DNA of 11,238 bases from an uncultured Ruminococcus sp. (GCA_902772755.1 CACYCD010000065.1:1-11238); one strand, 5' to 3'. Positions 1 to 8,524 are shown, numbered from the stretch's first letter. Numbers and translations are program-made. The notes: generated by a model not told the origin, from the sequence alone.

Positions 1-1424
<1,424 letters not shown>

Positions 1425-1433
1425 ATTTTCCTC

Positions 1434-1985
1434 CTAGAGAAGATTTTCGTCATAGACGGCTCGAACCCCGCCTATAAATCTGGGACGTGTTCTGGCAGCA
1501 ATTACCCTTGCTTTGCCTATTTCTTTATTTTTCAGCTTTATCGGTACAGCAGTTTCTTTCAGGTGCATACCGATAAGCACTCCGCCTATATCTATGCCTG
1601 CATCTGCTTTGATATGCTCAACCATCACGGGCGAAGCAAAGAGCTTGTATGCCGTGGTTGCGGAAGACCCACCTGCCTTGGGCTGAGGTACGACATTCAC
1701 CTGTTCAAGCATAAGCCTGTCGGCAAGCTCCTTTTCTACGACCAAAGCACGGTTAAGATGCTCACAGCACTGCACGGCAAGATAGATGCCACGGCTTCTT
1801 ACATCGTCATAAAAAGCTGAATACACAAGCTCTGCAAGCTTCAAATTGCTGTCCGTACCCATAGGACTGCCGTTTATTTCAGAGGTCGAGCAGCCCAACA
1901 CAAGAATACTGCCCTGTTTCAGCTTGGCAGCTTCTATTACCTCATTAAAAACATTTTTGACCTGTTCAATAATTTCGTTATTCAT
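1434..1985 (-). CDS. TIGR01440 / DUF436 family protein (YwlG-like, UPF0340)
   Basis: A 183-residue protein of the Firmicutes family known as YwlG, DUF436 or UPF0340, whose biochemical role is not established. Recognisable family blocks are the VLGCSTSEI motif (29-37) followed by G-x-P-M-G (39-43), QCCEHLNRALVVE (72-84), a Pro-rich VVPQPKAGGSSAT stretch (98-110) and the C-terminal GGVLIGMHLK (134-143) with RTRPRFIGGVRAVYD (165-179). The length is normal for the family and no signal peptide or membrane segment is seen. The ATG at 1985 has a Shine-Dalgarno-like AAGGTG at 1991-1996. The stop is 9 bases before the start of the HD-domain gene and overlaps its ribosome binding site, so the two form one transcription unit with ligA. 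Confidence 0.93.
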   Translation of the reverse strand: MNNEIIEQVKNVFNEVIEAAKLKQGSILVLGCSTSEINGSPMGTDSNLKLAELVYSAFYDDVRSRGIYLAVQCCEHLNRALVVEKELADRLMLEQVNVVPQPKAGGSSATTAYKLFASPVMVEHIKADAGIDIGGVLIGMHLKETAVPIKLKNKEIGKARVIAARTRPRFIGGVRAVYDENLL

Positions 1986-2003
1986 AGTATCACCTTAAGA
2001 GAT

Positions 2004-2024
2004 GCCCTTTATCGCAAAAAGGGC
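2004..2024 (-). promoter_or_regulatory. Leader hairpin competing with the terminator stem
   Basis: On the minus strand GCCCTTT (2024-2018), a 7-base loop and AAAGGGC (2010-2004) form a perfect 7-bp stem. Its 5' arm reuses the last four stem bases and the T-tract of the terminator at 2016-2083, so the two structures cannot coexist in a read-through RNA. It ends 7 bases before the AAGGTG ribosome binding site of the TIGR01440 gene. It may shape the 5' leader of that mRNA; any regulatory role is inference. Confidence 0.35.
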
Positions 2025-2083
2025 TGTCATACAGCTATAATTGTCATAAATACTATGTACAAAATGCTGAACCTGACAGCCCT
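2016..2083 (-). terminator. Rho-independent terminator after ispH-rpsA, with a long imperfect hairpin
   Basis: Twenty-three bases after the ispH-rpsA stop, AGGGCTGTCA (2083-2074) pairs perfectly with TGACAGCCCT (2029-2020), followed by further T residues to 2016. The 44-base interior is itself partly palindromic: CAGC/GCTG and TTGT-A-CATA/TATG-ACAA pairings continue toward a small apical loop. The structure is therefore a roughly 64-base imperfect hairpin rather than a short stem with a floppy loop. It is oriented to end the regulator-to-rpsA transcript. Such long imperfect palindromes are sometimes dispersed repeats, which one window cannot show. Confidence 0.7.
2034..2062 (-). promoter_or_regulatory. 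Possible weak promoter for the TIGR01440-HD-ligA genes
   Basis: TTGTAC (2062-2057) and TATAGC (2039-2034) are separated by 17 bases on the minus strand, upstream of the TIGR01440 gene. The hexamers match the consensus only 3/6 and 4/6, and they lie inside the terminator palindrome, so this is a weak candidate. It is listed because the downstream genes need some promoter after the terminator and I see no better one in the 121-base gap. Confidence 0.25.
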
Positions 2084-2106
2084 ATAATTATTTGATTTGT
2101 AGAATA

Positions 2107-4083
2107 TTACTCTTCGTCAGAAGCAGCGTCAGCAAGATCTATATCCTCAAGCAGAGATCTGATAGAAAGAGAAACCCTCTTCTTGTCAAAATCAATAGCT
2201 GTGATCTTTGCCTTAACATTGTCGCCTACGGAAAGAACGTCCTGGGGCTTGTCTATTCTTCTGTCAGCGATCTGGCTGATGTGGATAAGACCGTCAATGC
2301 CGGGAATGATGCTTGCAAATGCACCAAAGCTTGTAAGACCTACGATCTTGCAGTCAACAACAGTGCCTATAGGATACTGATTCTTGAGAATGAACCAGGG
2401 GTTGTCCTCTTCCTTCTTATAGCCAAGGGAGATCTTCTTTGTTTCGGGATTGATATCCTTAACATAAACCTCGACCTCATCGCCTACGCTGACGACATCT
2501 GAGGGAGTCTTGATCCTTGACCAGCTGAGCTCGCTGATATGGATCATACCGTAAACTCCGCCGATATCAACAAAAGCACCATAGTTTGTCAAAGACTTGA
2601 CCACACCTGTGTACTTGTTGCCAACAGCAAGGTTTGCAAGAAGCTCTGCCTTCTCAGCTGCTTTCTTAGCACGGAGAACAGCCTTTATAGAACCTATAGC
2701 TCTTTTTCTTCTGCCTTTCTTGGAAACCTCAATAAGCTTGAAATCAACGTCCTGACCTACAAACTTTGTGAGATCCTCTTCTCTTGTGAGAGAAACCTGT
2801 GAAGCAGGGATAAATACTCTGTTGCCCTTGAGCATTACGATAATGCCACCGTTTACAGCCTCAATAACCTTGCTTGTGAAAGTCTCATCTGAATCGGCAA
2901 GAGCCTCCAGCTCTTCCCAGTTCTTCTGAGAGTCAACTCTCTTCTTAGAAAGCATCATGGTGCCTTCCTGATCGTTGGTCTTCATAATAAGAAGCTCAAC
3001 CTCATCGCCTACTTTAACAACATCCTCTGCACTGAGGGATGTATCGTATGTCAATTCGTCGTACGGAATATATCCTGCCTGCTTCTTGCTTGGAACATCA
3101 ACCGATACATCGCCGTTTGCGGCAATGCCAACCACAGTACCCATAACCCTTTCATTCGTATTCATCTGCTTTAAGGACTCTTCCAACATCTCCTCAAAGC
3201 TCTGCTCATTTTCGTTTACGCTGGATGTATTTACCTCACTCATTTTATCCAGTACCTCCTTAATTATCCTTGACGGTGTTGATGCGCCCGCTGTCACGCC
3301 GATAGTATCTGCGTTACTGATCTCAGCAAGAGGAAGCTCATCTGCTGTTTCAATAAAATAAGTCCTCTTACAATTGGCTTTGCAGATATTATACAGCTTA
3401 AAAGAGTTAGAACTGTGCTTATCTCCAATAACAAACATCATATCTACTGACCCTGAAATGTCAGCTGCTTCTTTCTGACGAATAGCTGTCGCACTACATA
3501 TTGTATCAAAAATCTTTGTGTTTGTATATATATTTTTGAATTTTTTTATACTATTTTCCCACTCTTTTACGTCAAAAGTTGTTTGTGCAACTATTTCTGT
3601 AGACAAATCACCATTTTGTGAAAGATCGGCAATCACTTTGTCAAGCTCGGTTTGATTCTTAAAGGTATAACAGGGAACTGTGCAGTGTCCCATTATGCCC
3701 TCGACCTCGGGGTGGTGCTTGTCTCCGGCGATTATTACCGTGCTTCCTCGTTTTCCTGCCGATTCCACTATGCGGTGTATCTTTGATACGAAGGGGCAGG
3801 TAGCATCTTCATAATCAATACCATTTTCCTTGAGTGTGTCGATAACAGCTTTCGGCACGCCGTGGGAGCGTATTACAACAGTGTCCCCGGGCTGTGCTTC
3901 TCCAACACTGTTTATAGTCTTAACTCCCTTTTCTTTAAGCTCCTCGACCATCTGCATATTGTGAATGATCGGACCCAGGGTACAGACAGTTTTGCCCTCG
4001 CTCAAAAGCCTGTACACGGTCTCGATAGCCCTGTTTACACCAAAGCAGAAGCCTGCCGAATCTGCAAGTTTTATGTTACTCAT
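2107..4083 (-). CDS. ispH-rpsA: Bifunctional IspH (HMBPP reductase) - 30S ribosomal protein S1 fusion
   Basis: A 658-residue fusion. Residues 1-280 are IspH, the [4Fe-4S] enzyme that reduces HMBPP to IPP and DMAPP in the last step of the MEP isoprenoid pathway. The cluster cysteines C13 (GFCFGVNRA), C96 (ATCPFV) and C196 (DTICSAT) are present, as are the substrate residues H41, H74, H124, E126, T168, S225, N226 or S227, and S268 or T269. An acidic linker (about 281-310) leads to four S1 RNA-binding OB-folds at about 311-382, 398-455, 487-555 and 572-643. The last two are canonical (NYGAFVDIGGVYGMIHISEL; SFGAFASIIPGIDGLIHISQI); the second is divergent. The arrangement is known from Clostridia, so this is not an assembly error. 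The ATG overlaps the plsC stop as ATGA. No clear Shine-Dalgarno precedes it, which suggests coupled translation. Confidence 0.97.
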   Translation of the reverse strand: MSNIKLADSAGFCFGVNRAIETVYRLLSEGKTVCTLGPIIHNMQMVEELKEKGVKTINSVGEAQPGDTVVIRSHGVPKAVIDTLKENGIDYEDATCPFVSKIHRIVESAGKRGSTVIIAGDKHHPEVEGIMGHCTVPCYTFKNQTELDKVIADLSQNGDLSTEIVAQTTFDVKEWENSIKKFKNIYTNTKIFDTICSATAIRQKEAADISGSVDMMFVIGDKHSSNSFKLYNICKANCKRTYFIETADELPLAEISNADTIGVTAGASTPSRIIKEVLDKMSEVNTSSVNENEQSFEEMLEESLKQMNTNERVMGTVVGIAANGDVSVDVPSKKQAGYIPYDELTYDTSLSAEDVVKVGDEVELLIMKTNDQEGTMMLSKKRVDSQKNWEELEALADSDETFTSKVIEAVNGGIIVMLKGNRVFIPASQVSLTREEDLTKFVGQDVDFKLIEVSKKGRRKRAIGSIKAVLRAKKAAEKAELLANLAVGNKYTGVVKSLTNYGAFVDIGGVYGMIHISELSWSRIKTPSDVVSVGDEVEVYVKDINPETKKISLGYKKEEDNPWFILKNQYPIGTVVDCKIVGLTSFGAFASIIPGIDGLIHISQIADRRIDKPQDVLSVGDNVKAKITAIDFDKKRVSLSIRSLLEDIDLADAASDEE

Positions 4084-4730
4084 TTGTCTGTTCTGTCCAT
4101 TTCTCTGAATTGGGTGATTTTTTCCATTATCCTGCGAGAGGCTTCACGGTATTCCTTTGGTGAAGGTGTTTCGGAATCCGAAAAACCGAGTTCAGTGTAG
4201 GAAATCGGTGTCCCTATATGAATAATTCTTTTTGAGAATATACTGTTTTTTTTACCGACGGGAGTAATGCACATCGGCACAACGGGAACATGTGTCTGCC
4301 GTGCGATCAATGCACAGCCACTTCTCGGACGCATAAGCTCACCGGTTTTTGTTCTTCCGCCCTCTATGAATATCGTCATTATTTTTCCGCTGTTCAGCAA
4401 ATCTTCACCCGTGGCAATAGCTTTGCCGTCATTTGACCCTCTTGTCACCGGAAAAGCTCCCAATGCTCTTATCAAAGCTCCGAAAAACTTGTTTCGGAAA
4501 AGCTCAACCTTTGCCATAAAATACACACGGCGTTTGCTGGTAATACCTACAAATACAGGATCGGTGTTGGAAAGATGGTTCGATGCCAAAATATACGCAC
4601 CTGTCTTTGGAAGCTCACCTTCACGAATGATCTTGTAGCGGTACAACAGCTTGAAAATCGGTATCAGCAGATTTTTTGCAATGGTATAAAGAATGATATG
4701 CTCCTTGATCTTTACCTGATTATCCTGCAT
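4080..4730 (-). CDS. plsC: 1-acyl-sn-glycerol-3-phosphate acyltransferase (PlsC family)
   Basis: A 216-residue membrane-associated acyltransferase that would acylate lysophosphatidic acid to phosphatidic acid in phospholipid synthesis. Motif I is complete as NHLSNTDP (51-58), with the catalytic His52 and Asp57 in HX4D spacing. Motif II is seen as GAFPVTRGS (91-99). The third motif, normally FPEGTRS, is IEGGRTKTG (122-130): Glu and Arg are kept but the Pro and Thr are replaced. Motif IV is VPVVPMCI (148-155). A hydrophobic N-terminal stretch (about 11-30) may anchor it to the membrane. The start overlaps the cmk stop by one base (TAATG), with AAGGGAG at 4742-4748 upstream, and the stop overlaps ispH-rpsA by four bases. 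The cmk-plsC-ispH/rpsA order is typical of Clostridia. The acyl donor and exact acceptor are inferred. Confidence 0.92.
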   Translation of the reverse strand: MQDNQVKIKEHIILYTIAKNLLIPIFKLLYRYKIIREGELPKTGAYILASNHLSNTDPVFVGITSKRRVYFMAKVELFRNKFFGALIRALGAFPVTRGSNDGKAIATGEDLLNSGKIMTIFIEGGRTKTGELMRPRSGCALIARQTHVPVVPMCITPVGKKNSIFSKRIIHIGTPISYTELGFSDSETPSPKEYREASRRIMEKITQFREMDRTDK

Positions 4731-5401
4731 TATTGAAGATTCTCCCTTATCGTTTTAATAATGAGTTGCTTAGAGCCTTCAAAATCAAGCTGTGAGGTAT
4801 CCAGAGTTATACTGTCCTTTGCCGGTTTAAGTGGAGCGATGGGTCTGTTCATATCCTGACGGTCACGCTCGTTTACATCACGAAGAACTTCCTCATAAGT
4901 ACAAGTGATTCCCTTGTCAAGGTTTTCCTTGTACCTTCTCATAGCTCTTGTTTCCGGTGAAGCGGTAAGAAAAATTTTTACATCTGCATTGGGAAGCACT
5001 ACCGTTCCGATATCCCTGCCGTCCATAATGACGTTGTTTTCTTTAGCCATATTTCTTTGAAGCTCCAGCAAAAATGCTCTGACCTCGGGAACGGCTGAAA
5101 CCGCTGAGGCATACATTGAAGCTTCGGGAGTTCTTATAAGTCCGGAAACATCCTCGCCGTTCAGCAGAACTATCTGTTCACCGTCATCGTTAAATGCAAG
5201 CTCTATGGATAAGCTGTCGAGCATACCGACGATTCCGTCCTTATCCTCCTTGGAAATATTCTTTCTTGCGGCCGTAAGTCCTATGGTGCGATAGAGAGCA
5301 CCGGTGTCAACATAAATAAATGACAACGCCTCTGCAGCCTGTCTTGAAAGTGTTGACTTTCCTGCACCGGCAGGTCCGTCAATGGCAACTGAATACGACA
5401 T
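4730..5401 (-). CDS. cmk: Cytidylate kinase (CMP/dCMP kinase)
   Basis: A 223-residue soluble kinase that phosphorylates CMP and dCMP with ATP to feed CTP and dCTP pools. It starts with the P-loop GPAGAGKST (9-17), followed by the nucleotide-binding YVDTGALYR (30-38), MDGRDIGTVVLPNAD (126-140) and FLTASPETRAMRRY (144-157), and ends with the LIDTS-like segment SITLDTSQLD (197-206). The length agrees with the family (about 217-227). I chose the ATG at 5401 because it puts the P-loop at the expected place and has AAAGGA at 5410-5415, which overlaps the stop of the preceding gene. A longer reading to 5503 would add 34 residues that overlap the flavoprotein coding region in another frame. It lies in the regulator-to-rpsA run, 13 bases after the flavoprotein gene. 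Confidence 0.97.
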   Translation of the reverse strand: MSYSVAIDGPAGAGKSTLSRQAAEALSFIYVDTGALYRTIGLTAARKNISKEDKDGIVGMLDSLSIELAFNDDGEQIVLLNGEDVSGLIRTPEASMYASAVSAVPEVRAFLLELQRNMAKENNVIMDGRDIGTVVLPNADVKIFLTASPETRAMRRYKENLDKGITCTYEEVLRDVNERDRQDMNRPIAPLKPAKDSITLDTSQLDFEGSKQLIIKTIRENLQ

Positions 5402-5414
5402 AAATCTTTTCCTT

Positions 5415-6644
5415 TCATATATAGGCGGAATGATATCCCGCCAATCTGCCTGTTGAAAAAGCGATCTGAAGATTAAAACCGCCTGTGTAGGCATCAACAT
5501 CAATTACTTCTCCGCAGAAGAACAGCCCTCTTACGAGCTTGCTCTGCATCGTTTTTGGATCTATCTCCTTAACGGATACCCCGCCGGAGGTTATGATCGC
5601 TTCTTTGATATTCCCAGCCGACTTTATACTGACGGGAAAATTTTTCAATAATCTGTTTAACCTCAGGCGTTCTTCTTTGGTGACGGAGTTACATTTTTTT
5701 GTGGGTTCCGTACCCCACATTTCTATTATTACGGGAATAAGTCTTTTAGGCAATAATTCCTTAAAAGAATTGTTTATCTGATTGTTGTGATGAGCCTCAA
5801 AAACTCTCCTGAGTCTAAGATCCAGCTTCTCCTCCGAGAGAGCAGGCTTCAAGTCTATCAGAGCCTTGTACGATTTTTTACCGAAATTACGAATATGAGA
5901 GCTTGCCGAAAGCACTATCGGTCCTGATATTCCCTCATGAGTAAACAGCATTTCTCCGAAATCTGAAAAAATATCACTGCCGTTTTCGTAGACGGTAAGA
6001 CGAACATTTTTGAGCGACAACCCCTGAAGCTCACGGCAAAATCCATCATCTGAAACCAGTCCCACAAGAGACGGCTTCAACTCGGTAACGGTGTGACCCA
6101 CAGCTCTTGCAAGCTTGTACCCGTCACCCGTTGAGCCGGTTGCCGGATAGCTCAATCCGCCTGTGGCAATTATTACGCAGTCGGCATTATATCTCCTGTT
6201 CATTGTGTCCGTTACACCGATTATACTGTCATCTTCTGTTATCAGTGATTTTGCAGTTGCTTCTATCACATTAACCTTGTTTGTATCAACAAAAAACCTA
6301 AGTGCATCGGCAACATCCATCGCCCTGTCGGATACGGGAAACACACGGTTGCCACGCTCGGTTTTTGTTTTAAGCCCCAAGGACTCAAAAAACTCGATGG
6401 TATCCTGAGCCGTGAAATTATTTATAGCACTGTATAAAAATCTCGGATTTGTCGGTACATTGGCAATGAAGGTGCTGTTGTCACAGTTATTTGTAATATT
6501 GCACCGACCCTTGCCCGTGACAAGTATTTTTCTGCCTGTACGGCTGTTTTTTTCAAGCAGAGTGACATCGGCACCGTTTAGAGCAGCAGTCCCTGCCGCC
6601 ATCAGCCCCGAGGCTCCTCCGCCAATTACAACGACATCAGGCAT
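5415..6644 (-). CDS. HI0933/BaiN-family FAD-dependent oxidoreductase (aminoacetone oxidase-type flavoprotein)
   Basis: A 409-residue flavoprotein of the family annotated variously as HI0933-like, YhiN, BaiN/RdsA or aminoacetone oxidase family. The N-terminal Rossmann dinucleotide site is VVVIGGGASGLMAAGTAA (4-21), with the ribose-binding acidic residue in LLEK (29-32). It is followed by the family signature GRKILVTGKGRCNITN (37-52), the ATGGLSYPATGSTGDGYKLA block (160-179) and the C-terminal FAD loop FFCGEVIDVDAYTGGFNLQIAFSTGR (375-400). The physiological substrate is unknown. The start at 6644 has AGAGGA upstream and gives the proper N-terminus for the GxGxxG fold; a reading from 6764 would overlap the regulator gene by 128 bases. 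The start lies inside the last codons of the regulator gene (8-base overlap). Genes of this type often stand upstream of cmk in Clostridia. Confidence 0.93.
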   Translation of the reverse strand: MPDVVVIGGGASGLMAAGTAALNGADVTLLEKNSRTGRKILVTGKGRCNITNNCDNSTFIANVPTNPRFLYSAINNFTAQDTIEFFESLGLKTKTERGNRVFPVSDRAMDVADALRFFVDTNKVNVIEATAKSLITEDDSIIGVTDTMNRRYNADCVIIATGGLSYPATGSTGDGYKLARAVGHTVTELKPSLVGLVSDDGFCRELQGLSLKNVRLTVYENGSDIFSDFGEMLFTHEGISGPIVLSASSHIRNFGKKSYKALIDLKPALSEEKLDLRLRRVFEAHHNNQINNSFKELLPKRLIPVIIEMWGTEPTKKCNSVTKEERLRLNRLLKNFPVSIKSAGNIKEAIITSGGVSVKEIDPKTMQSKLVRGLFFCGEVIDVDAYTGGFNLQIAFSTGRLAGYHSAYI

Positions 6645-7557
6645 TTTTATTATCCTCTTTTTGTTCGTTGTCAGTCTTTGTATAGACGCCCTGGGAAGTC
6701 CACACCTCTTCAAGCTTGCGGAAGGTATCGACCACCTTATCCTTTTGTTTGAGGACACAGGCAACTATAATTGCATTTATAAGTGAAAGAGGTGCAACAA
6801 GAGAATCCACCACAGACACCATATCACTGCGTGCCAGAAGGATATAATCTGCACATTCTGTCAGCGGAGACACCATACTGTCGGTAATTGCTATTACATC
6901 AGCATTTCTCTCTCTGGCAAATTTCATAGCTTCAACCGCTGTTGTACTGTAGCGTGGAAAGCTTATGCCGATCATAACATCCTTTTCTGATATTCTGAAA
7001 AGATGTTCATACATTTCACTTTTTGAAGCTGTATTTATAATACGTACATTACCAAAGATCAGTTGGAGATAATATCCCAAAAAACCTGCCAAAGCAGAAG
7101 TTGAACGCACGGCAAACACATAGATATGCTCTGCATTGGAGATAGCATCTATCGCCTGCTGAAAATCTTCTCTTGAAACATCTTCTATTGTACGCCGTAT
7201 CTTGTCAATATCCTGATTGAGTACCTCCGTGAGGATATCCCCATCGCCTATGCGGTTTTGAGTTACCTCAATACGCTGTACGGAAGTCAGTTTTTCTCTT
7301 ATCATTTCCTGCATGGCTTTTTGAAAATCAGGATAACCGTCATAGCCAAGCTCAGAGGCAAATCGAACCACTGTGCTTTCGGAAACGCCGACTGTTTCAC
7401 CAAGACGCAGAGCTGTCATATAGGCAGCCTTGTCGTAGTGTTCTTCAATATATTTTGCTATTCTCTTTTGCCCCTTGGAGAATTTGTCCATACGCATTTC
7501 AATTCTCGCAAGCAAATGTTTTCTCATCACTCTATACCCCGAATCAGGTAGTTTCAA
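6637..7557 (-). CDS. RpiR/MurR-family transcriptional regulator (HTH + SIS domain)
   Basis: A 306-residue DNA-binding regulator. The N-terminal RpiR-type HTH spans about residues 25-90, with FSKGQKRIAKYIEEHY (26-41) and the recognition region GVSESTVVRFASELGYDGYPDF (57-78). A SIS sugar-phosphate-binding domain (about 130-265) holds VFAVRSTSALAGFLGYYLQ (147-165) and GISFPRYSTTAVEAMKFA (197-214). Relatives sense phosphosugars such as MurNAc-6-P or glucosamine-6-P; the ligand here cannot be read. I favour the TTG start at 7557, since GAGGA at 7566-7570 lies 8 bases upstream and a strong promoter precedes it. An ATG at 7527 (residue 11) is the main alternative and would keep the whole HTH. It is the first gene of the run ending with ispH-rpsA and overlaps the flavoprotein gene by 8 bases, so autoregulation would affect cmk, plsC and ispH-rpsA. 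Confidence 0.93.
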   Translation of the reverse strand: MKLPDSGYRVMRKHLLARIEMRMDKFSKGQKRIAKYIEEHYDKAAYMTALRLGETVGVSESTVVRFASELGYDGYPDFQKAMQEMIREKLTSVQRIEVTQNRIGDGDILTEVLNQDIDKIRRTIEDVSREDFQQAIDAISNAEHIYVFAVRSTSALAGFLGYYLQLIFGNVRIINTASKSEMYEHLFRISEKDVMIGISFPRYSTTAVEAMKFARERNADVIAITDSMVSPLTECADYILLARSDMVSVVDSLVAPLSLINAIIVACVLKQKDKVVDTFRKLEEVWTSQGVYTKTDNEQKEDNKNA

Positions 7558-7561
7558 TTCA

Positions 7562-7577
7562 GTATTCCTCAGAATAC
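7562..7577 (-). promoter_or_regulatory. Perfect 16-bp palindrome over the regulator's ribosome binding site
   Basis: GTATTC-TGAG-GAATAC is a perfect inverted repeat (6-bp arms, 4-base centre) between the promoter and the TTG start of the RpiR-type gene. It contains the GAGGA ribosome binding site. As DNA it fits an autoregulatory operator for a dimeric HTH protein about 20-40 bases downstream of the predicted transcription start. As RNA it would form a small hairpin with the Shine-Dalgarno in its loop and 3' arm. Sequence alone does not tell these apart. Confidence 0.5.
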
Positions 7578-7601
7578 CAATAAATCATTGATCCACGTTT
7601 C

Positions 7602-7635
7602 ATTATATTATATCAGAAAAAATACAAATATGCAA
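7602..7635 (-). promoter_or_regulatory. Sigma-A-type extended -10 promoter of the regulator-to-rpsA run
   Basis: On the minus strand TTGCAT (7635-7630) is followed after 17 bases by TATAAT (7612-7607), preceded by TG one base upstream (extended -10). A second TATAAT overlaps at 7607-7602. The -35 matches only 3/6, but the perfect extended -10 compensates. Transcription would begin near 7595-7600, giving a leader of about 40 bases. It begins about 11 bases after the cysE stop, and no terminator is visible between, so cysE read-through is also possible. Confidence 0.75.
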
Positions 7636-7645
7636 TAATATTTTT

Positions 7646-8524
7646 TCAGATAAATTCAAGCTCAGGTTTTTTTGCATTGATCTTGCTTCCTGCCGAGATC
7701 GAGGTCACGACAAAAGCATTGCCTCCTATAGTAACATCATCGCCTATCACGGTTTCACCGCCGAGTACAGATGTACCCGAGTATATCGTCACATTGTTGC
7801 CGATAGTGGGGTGACGTTTTTTACCTCTCAGTGCCTGACCCTTTCTGGTTGACAAAGCACCAAGGGTAACACCCTGATAAATCTTTACATTATCACCTAT
7901 TTCCGTTGTTTCTCCCACAACAACACCTGTGCCGTGGTCTATGAAGAAATACCTTCCGATTGTCGCACCGGGGTGAATGTCTATTCCCGTTAGGTTGTGG
8001 GCATATTCTGTTATGATCCTGGGGATCATCGGAACCTTCAACAGATACAGCTCGTGTGCTATTCTGTATACCGAAACTGCAAACACTCCCGGATAACAGA
8101 AAATAACCTCGTCCGTATTTTGAGCGGCAGGGTCACCGTTGAATGCGGCTTCTATATCCGTTGCAAGGTATTCACGCAGTCTTGGAAGGGTTTGCAAAAA
8201 AGCTTTTACTGTTTCTTCTGCTCTTTCTTCTATACACTCACTGTCACATTCTTCATATTCTTCCTGATGAATAAATGATGCCGCTATCTGGTCTTTGAGA
8301 TTGTGGTGAATATATTCAAGACGTTCACCGACGATATACTTTATATACTCTGTCGTGATCTTGCTCTTTTCAAAAAAACCCGGAAACAGCACCTTCCTGA
8401 TCTCCTGAACAACGCTTATGAGGATTTCTCTGCTGACTATCATCTTTTTGTCAAGACGGCATATTGCAGGGTACTCGCAGTAGCTCTGTGTCAGGGTATT
8501 TACCAGATCTTCTGTATGGTTCAT
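7646..8524 (-). CDS. cysE: Serine O-acetyltransferase (CysE family)
   Basis: A 292-residue enzyme that would transfer acetyl from acetyl-CoA to L-serine, giving O-acetylserine for cysteine synthesis. The N-terminal half (1-165) is helical and carries an acidic, Glu-rich stretch (88-104). The C-terminal half is a left-handed beta-helix of hexapeptide repeats: [11 protein letters not shown] (180-190), [19 protein letters not shown] (193-211) and [11 protein letters not shown] (214-224), then [12 protein letters not shown] and [13 protein letters not shown]197, with D182 upstream, matches the catalytic His/Asp pair of CysE. The protein ends in Ile, the residue that inserts into the CysK active site in the cysteine synthase complex of other bacteria; binding here is inferred. 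The ATG at 8524 has AAGGAG 11 bases upstream. It has its own promoter and no T-box or other long leader. No cysK lies in the window. Confidence 0.95.
   Translation of the reverse strand: MNHTEDLVNTLTQSYCEYPAICRLDKKMIVSREILISVVQEIRKVLFPGFFEKSKITTEYIKYIVGERLEYIHHNLKDQIAASFIHQEEYEECDSECIEERAEETVKAFLQTLPRLREYLATDIEAAFNGDPAAQNTDEVIFCYPGVFAVSVYRIAHELYLLKVPMIPRIITEYAHNLTGIDIHPGATIGRYFFIDHGTGVVVGETTEIGDNVKIYQGVTLGALSTRKGQALRGKKRHPTIGNNVTIYSGTSVLGGETVIGDDVTIGGNAFVVTSISAGSKINAKKPELEFI

Noticed and set aside
1986..2106. Miniature transposable element with AGGGCTGTCA terminal inverted repeats
   Set aside because: No target-site duplication is seen at 2016-2020 and 2083-2090, and the position and T-tract fit a terminator; a genome-wide copy count would be needed to revive the idea.
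2092..2502. Open frame of 136 codons on the plus strand opposite the S1 part of ispH-rpsA
   Set aside because: It is antisense to a fully supported gene, has no ribosome binding site and no recognisable domain; its composition is the shadow of S1 codons.
5402..5503. Longer N-terminus for Cmk starting at 5503
   Set aside because: It would add 34 residues before the P-loop and overlap the flavoprotein gene. The ATG at 5401 has its own ribosome binding site and gives the usual family length.
6645..6764. Longer N-terminus for the flavoprotein starting at 6764
   Set aside because: The extra 40 residues have no family similarity and lie in the regulator coding region; the ATG at 6644 has AGAGGA upstream and places the FAD motif correctly.
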